Notes: generated by a model from the letters alone, not told the origin. 64,000 bases of DNA from Actinomadura graeca (GCF_019175365.1 NZ_CP059572.1:372001-436000), one strand, 5' to 3'; numbered from the stretch's first letter, positions 16,616 through 25,913 are shown. Translations and numbers: made by a program.

Positions 16616-17665
16616 TCAGGGTTCGCGGCCGATGCCGGTGGTGAACTCGCGGGAGCGGGCGCGGCCGCTGGTGTCGGGGGACAGCGGCGGGGTGTCGCGG
16701 CCGGCTCCGGTGCGCAGGCCGTCCAGGAACTCCCGGATCGCCTCGCGGGAGGTGTGCCGGGGCGTCCAGCCGAGTTCGTCGCGGGCGCGGGAGGCGTCCA
16801 TGAGGGGCACCCGCAGGGCCAGCTCGAACAGGCCGGGGGAGGCGGGGACCAGGTGCAGGGCCCAGGCGGCGGCGAGGGCGGCGCGGAGGCCGCGGGCGGG
16901 CAGGCGGACGGTCCGGGCGTCCAGGAGCCCGGCGAGCTCGGCGGCGTCCAGGACGGGGTCGGCGGCGATGTTGAACGCGCCGCGGGCGTCGCCGAGCGCG
17001 GCGAGCGCGAAGGCGCGGCCGGCGTCCTCGGAGTGCAGGGCCTGCAGGCGCAGGCCGGGCACGTCGGGGACGATGGGGATCAGCCCGGGGCGGGCCAGGC
17101 CGCCGGGCAGCAGCGGCCCGGCGAACAGGCGCCGCTGCTGGGCGGCGGTCTGGCGCTCGAAGATGAACGCGGGGCGGATCCGCACGACGCGGCGGCCGGG
17201 GTGGCGGGCCTCGTGGGCGTCCAGGAGCCGTTCGACGTAGGCCTTCTCGCGGCTGTAGGCGGCGCCGGGCCAGCCGTGGGTGGGCCAGGACTCGTCGACG
17301 GCGCGGTCCTTGGGGCCGGGGGAGTAGGCGCCGACCGAGGAGGAGTACACCAGGGCGGGGACGTCGGCCTCGGCGGCGGCGGCGAACACGCGGGCGCTGC
17401 CGACGGCGTTGGCGTCCCAGGTGACGGCGGGGCGGTGGGTGGGCTGGAACAGCCAGGCCAGGTGCACCACGGCGTCGGCGCCGCGCATCAGCGGGACCAG
17501 GTCGGTGTCGGTGACATCGGCCTGCACCCAGGTGGTCTTGGGGGCTGCGCGGCGGGGCTTGCGCCGGGCCAGCCCGGTGATCTCGGTGACGCGCGGGTCG
17601 GCGGCGAGCGCGCGCAGGGTGCTGGTGCCGATGTTGCCGGTGGCGCCGATGACGACGACCCGCAT
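16616..17665 (-). CDS. NAD-dependent epimerase/dehydratase family protein
   Basis: A 349-residue extended SDR. GATGNIG at residues 8-14 is the NAD(P)-binding motif, SSSVGAYSPG supplies the Ser of the triad and YSREK the Tyr-Lys pair. The C-terminal substrate part contains DELGWTPRHTSREAIREFLDGL, typical of sugar or isoprenoid-related epimerases. ATG 17665 has GGGGGAG upstream; the longer frame to 17719 was rejected. Substrate unknown. It lies downstream of the DNA-repair pair on the same strand but separated by about 220 bp. Confidence 0.9.
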   Translation of the reverse strand: MRVVVIGATGNIGTSTLRALAADPRVTEITGLARRKPRRAAPKTTWVQADVTDTDLVPLMRGADAVVHLAWLFQPTHRPAVTWDANAVGSARVFAAAAEADVPALVYSSSVGAYSPGPKDRAVDESWPTHGWPGAAYSREKAYVERLLDAHEARHPGRRVVRIRPAFIFERQTAAQQRRLFAGPLLPGGLARPGLIPIVPDVPGLRLQALHSEDAGRAFALAALGDARGAFNIAADPVLDAAELAGLLDARTVRLPARGLRAALAAAWALHLVPASPGLFELALRVPLMDASRARDELGWTPRHTSREAIREFLDGLRTGAGRDTPPLSPDTSGRARSREFTTGIGREP

Positions 17666-17883
17666 GGTGGGCTCCCCCTTCTCCTCCGCCCGCCGATCTG
17701 GTGGGCGGGCCCGCCCCATTCCCGCTCGGCGTCGTTCTATGCGCCGGTGACCGGCTGACCGGCGCGGACGGTGCGGGGGACGGCGCGCGGGACGGCGATC
17801 CGGGCCCGCGCCGGGCGCCTCGGGGACGGTCCGGCGGGTCTCTGCGAAGCCCGGCGGTCCCTGCGAAGCCCGGCGGTTCCGGG

Positions 17884-18735
17884 TCAGGCGGGGTCGGGCG
17901 GGCCGGGGCGGCAGTGCCGGCAGGGCCGGTACCCGGCGGCGCGCGCGGCGGCCAGGTCGCGGAACCCGCGCCGGTGGGCGGGGCTGATGCGGCGGGCGTC
18001 GGCGCAGGTGGGGTAGCAGACGACGCCGGTGGTGCCGCTGCCGACCAGGTGGACGCCGCGGGCGGCGAGCCCGGCGACCTCGTCGAGGTCGACGTCCTCG
18101 GCGCGCAGGAGCCGTTCCTTGGCGGCGGCGCCGAACACGTAGCCGCCGACGGCGCCGTCGGACCGGGTGACGCGGTGGCAGGGGATCAGCAGCGGGACGG
18201 GGTTGCGGCCGAGCGCGGACCCGACGGCGCGGACCGCCCTGGGCCGCCCGGCCTGCCGGGCGACCCAGGCGTAGGGGCGGGTCTGCCCGCGGGGGATGGC
18301 GGCGGCGGCGCGCAGCACGGCGGCCTCGAACTCCGACAGGCCGCGCAGGTCCAGGCGCAGCCCGGCCGGGCGGCCGGTGCGCAGGGCGGGGACGAGCCCG
18401 GCGGGCGGCCGGTCGGCGGGCAGCAGCGGGCGGCCGAACCGGGCGCGGAACGCGGCGGTGAAGGCGGGTTCGTCCATGCCGGCGCGCAGGTAGGCGATGC
18501 CGTGGTCGGTGAAGGCGACCTGGAGGTCCTCCAGGGGCCCGGGGACGTGGACGCGGCGCGCGGCGATGCGGTCCAGCAGCCCGGCGGGCGCGTCGGCGGC
18601 CAGCCCGGCCAGCCCCTCGGCCAGCGGATCGGCCAGCGGATCGTCCGGTGGGTCGACCGGCCGGTCGGCGCGCGGGCCGGGCGGCGGGCCGGTGGGGCGG
18701 CCGGGTGCCGGGGGGGTGGGGTCGGTGCGGTTCAT
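17884..18735 (-). CDS. O6-methylguanine-DNA methyltransferase fused to a C-terminal Ada zinc domain
   Basis: A 283-residue fusion. Residues about 55-215 are a methylated-DNA-protein-cysteine methyltransferase: the acceptor is Cys186 in LLIPCHRVTRSDG, with the arginine finger region QAGRPRAVRAVGSALGRNPV. Residues about 225-278 form an Ada-type metal-binding domain with Cys240, Cys244, Cys272 and Cys275 (VVCYPTC, PCRHC). In E. coli Ada the zinc domain is N-terminal, so the order is reversed. The protein should repair alkylated bases and perhaps phosphotriesters by suicidal methyl transfer. It overlaps the sigma factor stop by 4 bp (ATGA), so the two are co-translated and a stress or alkylation role for the sigma factor is suggested. 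Confidence 0.9.
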   Translation of the reverse strand: MNRTDPTPPAPGRPTGPPPGPRADRPVDPPDDPLADPLAEGLAGLAADAPAGLLDRIAARRVHVPGPLEDLQVAFTDHGIAYLRAGMDEPAFTAAFRARFGRPLLPADRPPAGLVPALRTGRPAGLRLDLRGLSEFEAAVLRAAAAIPRGQTRPYAWVARQAGRPRAVRAVGSALGRNPVPLLIPCHRVTRSDGAVGGYVFGAAAKERLLRAEDVDLDEVAGLAARGVHLVGSGTTGVVCYPTCADARRISPAHRRGFRDLAAARAAGYRPCRHCRPGPPDPA

Positions 18736-19505
18736 GGGGTGCCCCCTTGCGTGTCGTGGAGCGTGGGGTGGAGCGTGCGGAGCCGGGCCAGGCCCCGGGA
18801 GATGTGGGATTTGACGGTGCCCTCCGGCAGGTCCAGGACGGCGGCGATCTCGGCGACGGGCAGGTCGGTGACGTGCCGCAGGACGACGGCGGCGCGCTGC
18901 GCGGGCGGCAGGGCGTCCAGGAGCCCGGCGAGCTCGCGGCCGGTCTCGTGGCGGGCGGCGGCGTCCTCGACGGGCTCGGCGGGGTCGGGCGGGTCGGGGG
19001 CGTCCTCCAGCGGCGCGGGCCGCGGCCGCCGCGCCGCCGAGCGCAGCCCGTTGCGCCACAGGTTCGTCAGGATCGTCAGCAGCCACGCGCGGGGGCGCAG
19101 CGCGGCGATCCGCTCGGGCGGGTACCCGCACAGCGCCCGGTAGGCGCGCAGGAACGCCTCGGCGGCCAGGTCCTCGGCCTCGGCCCACCGGCCGCTGAGG
19201 CGCAGGGCGGTGGAGAACACCGCGCCGCGGTAGGCGTGGTAGAGGGCGGCGAACCCGGCGTCCAGGTCGCGGGCCAGCGCCGCGGTGACCTCGCCGGCCA
19301 CTCCGGCCGCGCCGTCTCCCGGCATGTCCGCTGTCGTGTCCGGCGCCGTGTCCGGCGGCATCTCGCCCGGCCCGTCCCGCGTGATGTCGCCCGCGGTCTC
19401 ACCGGGGCCGCCGCCTGGGCCGCCGCCGGGGGCGCCGCCTGCCGGGGGCCCGGCGCAGGGGCCGGGTGCGGGCGTGTGGGGGAGTGCCTTGTCCGTGACC
19501 GTCAC
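18732..19505 (-). CDS. ECF RNA polymerase sigma factor
   Basis: A 257-residue sigma-70 family factor. The first 70 residues are a Gly/Pro/Asp-rich extension. Region 2 follows (DLDAGFAALYHAYRGAVFSTALRLSG, AEDLAAEAFLRAYR, PRAWLLTILTNLWRN) and region 4 ends the protein (LPPAQRAAVVLRHVTDLPVAEIAAVLDLPEGTVKSHISRGLARLR). No anti-sigma gene is adjacent. The downstream, translationally coupled gene encodes an alkylated-DNA repair protein. GTG 19505 is the first plausible start, but the real start could lie further inside because the extension is low complexity. Confidence 0.92.
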   Translation of the reverse strand: MTVTDKALPHTPAPGPCAGPPAGGAPGGGPGGGPGETAGDITRDGPGEMPPDTAPDTTADMPGDGAAGVAGEVTAALARDLDAGFAALYHAYRGAVFSTALRLSGRWAEAEDLAAEAFLRAYRALCGYPPERIAALRPRAWLLTILTNLWRNGLRSAARRPRPAPLEDAPDPPDPAEPVEDAAARHETGRELAGLLDALPPAQRAAVVLRHVTDLPVAEIAAVLDLPEGTVKSHISRGLARLRTLHPTLHDTQGGTP

Positions 19506-19597
19506 ATCCGTTCAACACCGCGGTGACCGGCCCGGTTGCACCCCCGTCCCGCCCCCGCCCCGTCTCGTGCCCTGCGCGGGCGGGTGGGTGTGGCGGG

Positions 19598-20263
19598 TCA
19601 GCCGAGCCAGCCGGGGCGGATCATGCCGGTCTCGTAGGCCAGGACGACGAGCTGGGCCCGGTCCCGCGCGCCCACCTTGGCCAGGATACGGCTGACGTGG
19701 GTCTTGGCGGTGGCGGGGCTGAGGACGAGCCGCCCGGCGATCTCCTCGTTGGACAGCCCGGCGGCGACCAGTTCCAGGACCTCGCGCTCGCGGTCGGTGA
19801 GCGCCGACAGCTCGGCGGCGGGCGGCGGGGCGGTGATCCGGGAGGCGAACTCGGCGATGAGGCGGCGGGTGACGGCCGGGGCCAGCAGCGCGTCGCCGCG
19901 CGCCACGACCCGCACGCCGTGGATCAGCTCGGTCGGCTCGGTGTCCTTGACCAGGAACCCGCTGGCCCCGGCCTTGATCGCCCCGTACACGTAGTCGTCG
20001 AGGTCGAAGGTGGTGAGGATGACGACGCGGACGGCCTCCAGCCGCGGGTCGGCCGTGATGCGGCGGGTGGCCTCCAGGCCGTCCAGGACGGGCATGCGGA
20101 TGTCCATCAGCACGACGTCGGGGCGCAGGCCGGCGGCCAGCCGCGCGGCCTGCTCACCGTCCCCGGCCTCTGCGATGATCTCGATGTCGTCCTCGCCCTC
20201 CAGGATCGACCGGAACCCCGCCCGCACCAGTGTCTGGTCGTCGGCCAGCACCACCCGGATCAC
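19598..20263 (-). CDS. NarL/FixJ family response regulator
   Basis: A 221-residue regulator. The receiver domain has acidic residues ADDQ and the phospho-accepting Asp in DVVLMDIRMP, plus the conserved Lys in FLVKDTEP. A LuxR-type helix-turn-helix ends the protein (LTDREREVLELVAAGLSNEEIAGRLVLSPATAKTHVSRILAKV). GTG 20263 has GGAGGAG in front. It is divergent from a histidine kinase gene that has its own coupled regulator downstream, so this one may be a second partner of the same kinase. Confidence 0.95.
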   Translation of the reverse strand: MIRVVLADDQTLVRAGFRSILEGEDDIEIIAEAGDGEQAARLAAGLRPDVVLMDIRMPVLDGLEATRRITADPRLEAVRVVILTTFDLDDYVYGAIKAGASGFLVKDTEPTELIHGVRVVARGDALLAPAVTRRLIAEFASRITAPPPAAELSALTDREREVLELVAAGLSNEEIAGRLVLSPATAKTHVSRILAKVGARDRAQLVVLAYETGMIRPGWLG

Positions 20264-20513
20264 GTGATCTCCTCCTTCGGCCCCCCCGGGGCCCGCGTCC
20301 GGGTCGGTGTCCGCGCCCCCGGCCGGCGGCCGGCGTGCCGCGCGCCGGGCGGCGCCGCACCGTTGACCAGCGTAGCGTCGCCCGCGGCCGTTCCCGTCCT
20401 GCTTTGCACCGTTCCGGCCCGCCCGGGGGTGGGCGCCGCGGATCGGGGCCGGTGCCGGGGTTGTTGACTTTCGGCAGTATCAGCGCAGATCACCGGCTTG
20501 TAGCGTGGGGCGG

Positions 20514-22448
20514 GTGAACCATTCGGCGACCCCCTCCCCGCGGACCCGGCCGCGGCGGGCCGGGCGGGCCGCGGCCGTGCGCGCGGGCCTGCGGACGGCC
20601 GGTCCCGCGGCCCGCGCGGCGGCGCTGACGTTCGCCCGGGACGCCCGCACGGGCGCACTGCGGGAACGGCTGCGGCGCCCGGCACGCTCGGCGCTGGTCA
20701 AGGACATCGTGCTGCTCGCTGTGCTGGCGTTCCCGGTCGCGGCGGGCCTGTTCACCCCGCCCGTGGCGGACGGGGCGTGGTGGGCGCAGGTCGCCGGGCT
20801 GGTGCTGCTGTCCGCGGCGATCGCGGTGTCGCGGGCGTGGCCGCTGGCGGCGCTGGTGGCGGTCCTGGCGCTGGTGCTGCTGAACGGCAACTACGGGTTC
20901 GCGGTGCCCGTGCTGTCCTACCTGACCGGACGGCGGTCGCCGCGGGCGCGTCCGGTGCTGTGGGTGTTCACCGGGGTGTTCGCCGGCGGGTCGCTGCTGA
21001 ACCTGGCGCGCGGCGTCGACGTGACGACGTGGTTCCCGCTGACGATCTGGCTGGTGCTGCTGGGCGTCCTGCCGTGGCTGGTGGGCCGCTACTGGCGGCA
21101 GTACCAGGAGCTGCTGCGGGCCGGGTGGGAGCGCGCGGACCGGCTCGAGCGCGAGCAGCTGATCATCGCCGACCGGGAGCGGCTGCGCGAGCGCGCGCGG
21201 ATCGCCCAGGACATGCACGACTCCCTCGGCCACGAGCTGGCGCTGATCGCGGTGCGGGCGGGGGCGCTGCAGGTGGCGTCCGGGCTGGACGAGCGGCACC
21301 GGCGCGCGGCGGCGGAACTGCGCGCGGGCGCGGCCGAGGCGACCGAGCACCTGCGGGAGATCATCGGGGTGCTCCGGGTGGACACCGCCGGTGACGCCGG
21401 CGCGGCGGGCGGCGGGCGGGGCGGGCCCCGCACGCGCCCGGCCGGGGAGGGCATCGCGGACCTGGTGGAGCGCGCCCACGCCTCGGGGGTCCCGGTCCGC
21501 CTGCAGCTCACCGGCGCGGGCGCCGCGGCCCCGCGGATGCCGGATCTGCCGGGGCTGGTGGGGCTGGCCGCGCACCGGGTCGTGCAGGAGGGCATCACCA
21601 ACGCCGCCAAGCACGCCCCGGGCGCCGCCGTCACCGTCACCGTGGGCCCCCGCGGCGGCGGTGACGGCGGCGGTGACGGCGGCGGGCAGGACACGGTCCG
21701 GGTGCGGGTGGCCAACCAGCCGCCGGAGGCGCCGCCGCTGATGCCCTCCGGAGGGGGCAGCGGCCTGACGGGCCTGGCCGAACGCGTCCGCCTCGCCGGC
21801 GGGACGCTGCGCGCGGGCCCGGTCACCGGCGGCGGCTTCGAGATCGTCGCCGACCTTCCCGCGGCGCCGCCGCCCGCCGGGCAGCCCGGCGCGGCGGGCG
21901 ACGCGCCCCCGCGCGCCGCGCCCGCCCTCACCGCGGCCGGCGCCCACCCCGGCCCCGCCGCCCGCGCCGGACACGGCACCGCAGACGGCACGGCCGGCGT
22001 CCCCGCCGGTGCCGGTGGCGTGCCGCCGGGAGGGGAGTGGGCGTCGGAGTCGGCGCGGTACCTGGAACGCGAACGCCGCCAGGTCCGCCGCGGGCTGATC
22101 GTGGCGATCGCCGTCCCGGCCGGGCTGATCACGGTGCTGGTGGCGGTGATGGTCGCCTACTTCGTCTCCGCCACCTTCGACGCGGTGCTGCCGCCCGGCG
22201 ACTACGACGCGCTGCGCGTCGGGGACCCGCAGGCGCGGGTGGAGCGGGTCCTGCCGTCCCGGGAGGCGATGGGCGTCGGCGACATCAAGCTCCGCGAACC
22301 CGAGCCGGCGGGCGCGGACTGCCGCTACTACCGGCCCGACGCCAGCCTGCTGGGCCTGAGCCGCATCTACCGGCTGTGCTTCACCGGCGGCACACTGACC
22401 AGCAAGAACACCTATCCCACCGGGACGGGCGGAAAGGACGGCCAGTGA
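20514..22448 (+). CDS. Sensor histidine kinase with extra C-terminal membrane-anchored domain
   Basis: A 644-residue HisKA_3/HATPase_c kinase. Four or five N-terminal helices (residues 62-190) are followed by the dimerisation helix with His235 in AQDMHDSLGHEL, and the ATPase boxes (VVQEGITNAAKHAPGA, GSGLTGLAERVRLAGG). Beyond the usual end, a Pro/Ala-rich linker leads to another helix (VAIAVPAGLITVLVAVMVAYF) and about 80 residues with two cysteines that should lie outside the membrane. NarL-system kinases normally lack this. GTG 20514 appears leaderless: TAGCGT ends 7 nt upstream. It overlaps the next regulator gene by 4 bp (GTGA). Confidence 0.93.
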   Translation: MNHSATPSPRTRPRRAGRAAAVRAGLRTAGPAARAAALTFARDARTGALRERLRRPARSALVKDIVLLAVLAFPVAAGLFTPPVADGAWWAQVAGLVLLSAAIAVSRAWPLAALVAVLALVLLNGNYGFAVPVLSYLTGRRSPRARPVLWVFTGVFAGGSLLNLARGVDVTTWFPLTIWLVLLGVLPWLVGRYWRQYQELLRAGWERADRLEREQLIIADRERLRERARIAQDMHDSLGHELALIAVRAGALQVASGLDERHRRAAAELRAGAAEATEHLREIIGVLRVDTAGDAGAAGGGRGGPRTRPAGEGIADLVERAHASGVPVRLQLTGAGAAAPRMPDLPGLVGLAAHRVVQEGITNAAKHAPGAAVTVTVGPRGGGDGGGDGGGQDTVRVRVANQPPEAPPLMPSGGGSGLTGLAERVRLAGGTLRAGPVTGGGFEIVADLPAAPPPAGQPGAAGDAPPRAAPALTAAGAHPGPAARAGHGTADGTAGVPAGAGGVPPGGEWASESARYLERERRQVRRGLIVAIAVPAGLITVLVAVMVAYFVSATFDAVLPPGDYDALRVGDPQARVERVLPSREAMGVGDIKLREPEPAGADCRYYRPDASLLGLSRIYRLCFTGGTLTSKNTYPTGTGGKDGQ

Positions 22449-23122
22449 TCCGGGTGCTGCTCGCCGACGACGAGGCGATGATCCGCGCGGGGGTCCGGGC
22501 GATCCTGTCGGCCGACGCGGGCATCGAGGTGGTCGCCGAGGCCGCCGACGGGCACCAGGCGGTCGAGCTGACCCTCGGGCACCGCCCGGACGTGACGCTG
22601 CTGGACATCCGCATGCCGCGGCTGGACGGCCTGGCCGCCGCGGCCGAGCTGCGCCGCGTCGCCCCCGCCACCGGCGTGATCATGCTGACGACGTTCGGGG
22701 AGGACGAGTACATCGCCCAGGCCCTGTCGGGCGGCGCCAGCGGGTTCCTGCTCAAGTCCGGCGACCCCCGCGAGCTCATCGCCGGTGTCCGCGCCGTCGC
22801 CGAGGGCGCGGCGTACCTGTCCCCGAAGGTCGCCCACCGGGTGATCACGGAGCTGAGCGGCGGCCGCATGGCCGGCGGCGCCCGCGCCCGGGAGCGGACC
22901 GACGGCCTGACCCCCCGTGAGCGGCAGGTGCTGGCGCTGCTGGGAGCGGGGCTGTCCAACGCCGAGATCGCCGGGCGCCTGCACGTGGTGGAGGGGACCG
23001 TCAAGGCGTACGTGAGCGCCATCCTGACCCGCCTGGACGTCCGCAACCGCGTCCAGGCCGCGGTGATCGCCTACGAGGCGGGTCTCGTCGAGGGCATCGA
23101 CGAGACCCCCCGCGCCACCTGA
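22445..23122 (+). CDS. NarL/FixJ family response regulator, cognate of the upstream kinase
   Basis: A 225-residue regulator: receiver domain with ADDE, the acceptor Asp in DVTLLDIRMP and Lys in FLLKSGDP, then a LuxR-type DNA-binding domain (LTPRERQVLALLGAGLSNAEIAGRLHVVEGTVKAYVSAIL). GTG 22445 overlaps the kinase stop, so the pair is translationally coupled. It converges with an ABC exporter operon at 23162-24972, which is a likely target because such modules often sit together in actinomycetes. Confidence 0.95.
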   Translation: MIRVLLADDEAMIRAGVRAILSADAGIEVVAEAADGHQAVELTLGHRPDVTLLDIRMPRLDGLAAAAELRRVAPATGVIMLTTFGEDEYIAQALSGGASGFLLKSGDPRELIAGVRAVAEGAAYLSPKVAHRVITELSGGRMAGGARARERTDGLTPRERQVLALLGAGLSNAEIAGRLHVVEGTVKAYVSAILTRLDVRNRVQAAVIAYEAGLVEGIDETPRAT

Positions 23123-23161
23123 GCGCCCGGACGCGCCAGGCAGGCGCCGGTCAGGCGGCCG

Positions 23162-24025
23162 TCACGCGTCGCGGCGGCGCAGGACCGCGGCACCGCCCCA
23201 CAGCCCCGCGGCCGTCCACGCCACCAGGACCAGCAGCGCCGCCCACGCCGGGTAGGGGCCGCCGCCGCCCAGCAGGTAGCGGCCGGCGCTGCTGGGCAGG
23301 GCGTCCCCCACGTCGGCCAGCAGCCGCGACCGGCTGTTGGCCAGCGTCACCGGCAGCACCAGCAGGAACAGCACCGCCGAGGTCAGGGTCGCGGCGGTGC
23401 TGCGCAGCGCCGCCGCGGCCCCCAGGATCAGCAGGCCCGCCAGCACCAGGTACACCCCCATCGCCGCCGCGTCACGCGCCAGCGCGCCCGCGCCCAGCCG
23501 CCCCCACCTGCCCAGCGCCGGGTAAGCGGCCGCCGTCCCCGCCAGGTTCAGCACGATCCCGGCGGGGAACACCACCGCCGCTACCACGGCCGCCTTGGCG
23601 AGCATCATCCGCCGCCGCACCGGCACGCACTGCAGCGTCGTGCGGATGCTCCCGGTGGCGTACTCGCCGGTGAGCGTCAGGATCGCCAGGGCCAGCACCA
23701 CGAACTGCACCATGTCCACCGCCCCGGCCGCGATCCCGCTGGCCTGCACCACCCCCGCGGGACGGTCGCCCACGCCGGGATGGGAGTTCACGGCGGCCGT
23801 CGCGGACGCCTCGATCGCGCTGACCAGCGCCATCACCGCGGCCGCGGCGGCCAGCACCCACCCGGTGGAGCGCACCGACCACATCTTCGTCCATTCGGCG
23901 GCCACGGCCCCCCGCATCCCGCCCCCGCCCGGCCCGCCCTCCGGCCTCTCCTGCGGGACGCGGCGCGGCCGCGGCGGCTGAGACTCCCCGCCGGTTCCGG
24001 AGGTCCCGGTGGTCCCGGTGGTCAC
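23162..24025 (-). CDS. ABC-2 type exporter permease
   Basis: A 287-residue permease with about six membrane helices. AEWTKMWSVRSTGW at the first helix, LTLTGEYATGSIRTTL after the third and a terminal RRRDA are signatures of actinobacterial ABC-2 permeases paired with DRR/BceA-like ATPases. The start is GTG 24025, overlapping the ATPase stop (GTGA); this adds a 36-residue Gly/Pro/Arg-rich cytoplasmic leader. ATG at about 23914, just before AVAAEWTK, is the alternative. Function is drug, peptide or lipid export; substrate unknown. Confidence 0.9.
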   Translation of the reverse strand: MTTGTTGTSGTGGESQPPRPRRVPQERPEGGPGGGGMRGAVAAEWTKMWSVRSTGWVLAAAAAVMALVSAIEASATAAVNSHPGVGDRPAGVVQASGIAAGAVDMVQFVVLALAILTLTGEYATGSIRTTLQCVPVRRRMMLAKAAVVAAVVFPAGIVLNLAGTAAAYPALGRWGRLGAGALARDAAAMGVYLVLAGLLILGAAAALRSTAATLTSAVLFLLVLPVTLANSRSRLLADVGDALPSSAGRYLLGGGGPYPAWAALLVLVAWTAAGLWGGAAVLRRRDA

Positions 24026-24972
24026 CGCCGCTCCTGCGTCCCGGCCGCCGGGGCGCCCCCCGCGCGGGGGGCGGGCGCGGCGTACTCCACGCTGGCGCCC
24101 GTCAGCTCCATGTACGCCTCCTCCAGCGACGCGGCCACCGCGCTCAGCTCCAGCAGCGGCGCCCCGGCCGCGTGGGCGATCAGCCCGACCCGCTCCATCG
24201 GCAGCCCCGTCACCGTCAGCGCGTCCGCACCCGCCGCCGCGACCCCGGCGTGCTCGGCCTCCAGCGCCGCGGCCAGCTCCCGGCACCGCGGGCTGCGGAC
24301 CCGCACCGCGTTGCGGGAACTGCCCGCGATGACGTCCGCGACCGGCGCGTCGGCGATCAGCCGCCCCTTCCCGATGACCACGAGCCGGTCGGCGGTCAGC
24401 TGCATCTCGCTCATCAGGTGGCTGGAGACGAACACGGTGCGGCCCTCGGCGGCCAGCGACCGCATCAGCCGCCGCACCCACAGCACCCCGTCGGGGTCCA
24501 GGCCGTTCACCGGCTCGTCGAACATCAGCACCGCCGGGTCGCCCAGCAGCGCCCCGGCGATCCCCAGCCGCTGCCCCATGCCCAGCGAGAACGACCCGGC
24601 GCGTCTCGCGGCGACGGACTGGAGCCCGACGGCGGCGAGGACCTCCTCCACGCGGCGCCCGCCGATGCCGTTGCTGCGGGCCATCGCCAGCAGGTGCCGG
24701 CGCGCCGACCGCCCCGGGTGCACGGCCTTGGCGTCCAGCAGCGCCCCGACCTCCCGCAGCGGGTGCCGCAGCCGCGCGTAGGGCAGCCCGCCGACCAGCG
24801 CCTCCCCGGCGGAGGGGCGGTCTAGGCCGAGGATCATCCGCATGGTCGTGGACTTCCCGGCCCCGTTGGGCCCCAGGAACCCGGTGACCCGGCCCGGCGC
24901 GATGTCCACGGTCAGGTCCCGCACCGCGGTCGTGTCCCCGTACCGTTTCGTCAGGCCCCGCAAAGTGATCAT
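24022..24972 (-). CDS. ABC exporter ATP-binding protein
   Basis: A 316-residue ATPase. Walker A is GPNGAGKST, the signature is SFSLGMGQRLGIAGALLGDP and Walker B is VLMFDEPVNGLDPDG. A C-terminal regulatory extension of about 100 residues ends in LEEAYMELTG, the family-typical tail. ATG 24972 has GGAGGG at good spacing and TAGCCT about 35 bp upstream as likely -10. It is co-translated with the permease downstream. It is clearly paralogous to the ATPase at 54143-55123, which also neighbours a two-component system. Confidence 0.95.
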   Translation of the reverse strand: MITLRGLTKRYGDTTAVRDLTVDIAPGRVTGFLGPNGAGKSTTMRMILGLDRPSAGEALVGGLPYARLRHPLREVGALLDAKAVHPGRSARRHLLAMARSNGIGGRRVEEVLAAVGLQSVAARRAGSFSLGMGQRLGIAGALLGDPAVLMFDEPVNGLDPDGVLWVRRLMRSLAAEGRTVFVSSHLMSEMQLTADRLVVIGKGRLIADAPVADVIAGSSRNAVRVRSPRCRELAAALEAEHAGVAAAGADALTVTGLPMERVGLIAHAAGAPLLELSAVAASLEEAYMELTGASVEYAAPAPRAGGAPAAGTQERR

Positions 24973-25091
24973 CAAGCCCTCCGTCCGTGGTGGCGTCACG
25001 GATCCGAGGCTAGGGAGCGGGGGAGGGGCGCGCAGTGCGCGAACGTCGCCGCCGGCCCCCCACTTTCGTCAGGGGGCGGGCGGGCCGGGTG

Positions 25092-25913
25092 CTAGGGGAG
25101 CGGGCGCCGCCCGCCGACGCCGCCCATGACGTCCGGCATCGTGATCGCCGCATCCCCGGCACCGGCGGCACGCCCGCCGGGTCCGTAACCCGCGCCGCCG
25201 GCCGTCCCGGGGACGGTGCCGGGGGCCGCCGCGCCCGACGGTACCGGCACAGCGGGCACCGGCACGGCCCGCACCGGCGCGGGCGGGACCGGTGCCGGTG
25301 CCGGTGGGACCGGGAGGCGTGTTCCCAGCAGCACCGCCCCCGCCGGTACGCCCCGCAGCGTCTGCACCAGCGGCGTCGCCGCCCGGGCCAGCACCAGCGC
25401 CACGACCGGAGCGACCACGGCCCCCACCGCGAACCCCGCCGCCACGTCATGCGGGTAGTGCACGCCCACGAACACCCTGGAGAACGCCATCAGCGCCGCC
25501 AGCGGCAGCACCAGCGGCGCCAGCGCCCGCCACGCCACCACGATCGCCGCCGCCGAGCCCGCCGCGATCGTGGCGTGGTTGCTGGGGAACGACCAGTCGC
25601 CGGGCGACGGGCACGCCACGATGTTCATCGCGCCCGCCACCGCCCGGCACGGGCGCTCCTCCTGGATCCGGCTCTTGGAGACCTCGCTCACCAGATACGC
25701 CGCGACCATCGCCGCCGGCGCCGACAGCGCCAGCCCCATCGCCCGCGCGTCCCCTCCGCGCGCCCGCCACCACCCGGCCGCGAACAGCACGGCGAACAGC
25801 AGCAGCCCCGCGTCCGTGCCGATCTCGGCCAGCGAATGCACCCACGGCGGCGTGCCGTGCGCGAACCCGGTGATGTCCCGGTACAACTCGGCGCTGAAGT
25901 CCGGCGCTCGCAT
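25092..25913 (-). CDS. PAP2 superfamily membrane phosphatase
   Basis: A 273-residue polytopic protein with the three PAP2 motifs: KSRIQEERPC (KxxxxxxRP), PSNHA, and SRVFVGVHYPHD. These residues form the acid phosphatase site and face the outside, so it should dephosphorylate lipid phosphates such as undecaprenyl or phosphatidyl phosphate. The last 75 residues are a Pro/Val/Ala/Gly-rich tail that is probably exposed. ATG 25913 has GGGAGAG upstream. A fairly AT-rich stretch at 25985-26025 probably holds its promoter. Confidence 0.92.
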   Translation of the reverse strand: MRAPDFSAELYRDITGFAHGTPPWVHSLAEIGTDAGLLLFAVLFAAGWWRARGGDARAMGLALSAPAAMVAAYLVSEVSKSRIQEERPCRAVAGAMNIVACPSPGDWSFPSNHATIAAGSAAAIVVAWRALAPLVLPLAALMAFSRVFVGVHYPHDVAAGFAVGAVVAPVVALVLARAATPLVQTLRGVPAGAVLLGTRLPVPPAPAPVPPAPVRAVPVPAVPVPSGAAAPGTVPGTAGGAGYGPGGRAAGAGDAAITMPDVMGGVGGRRPLP

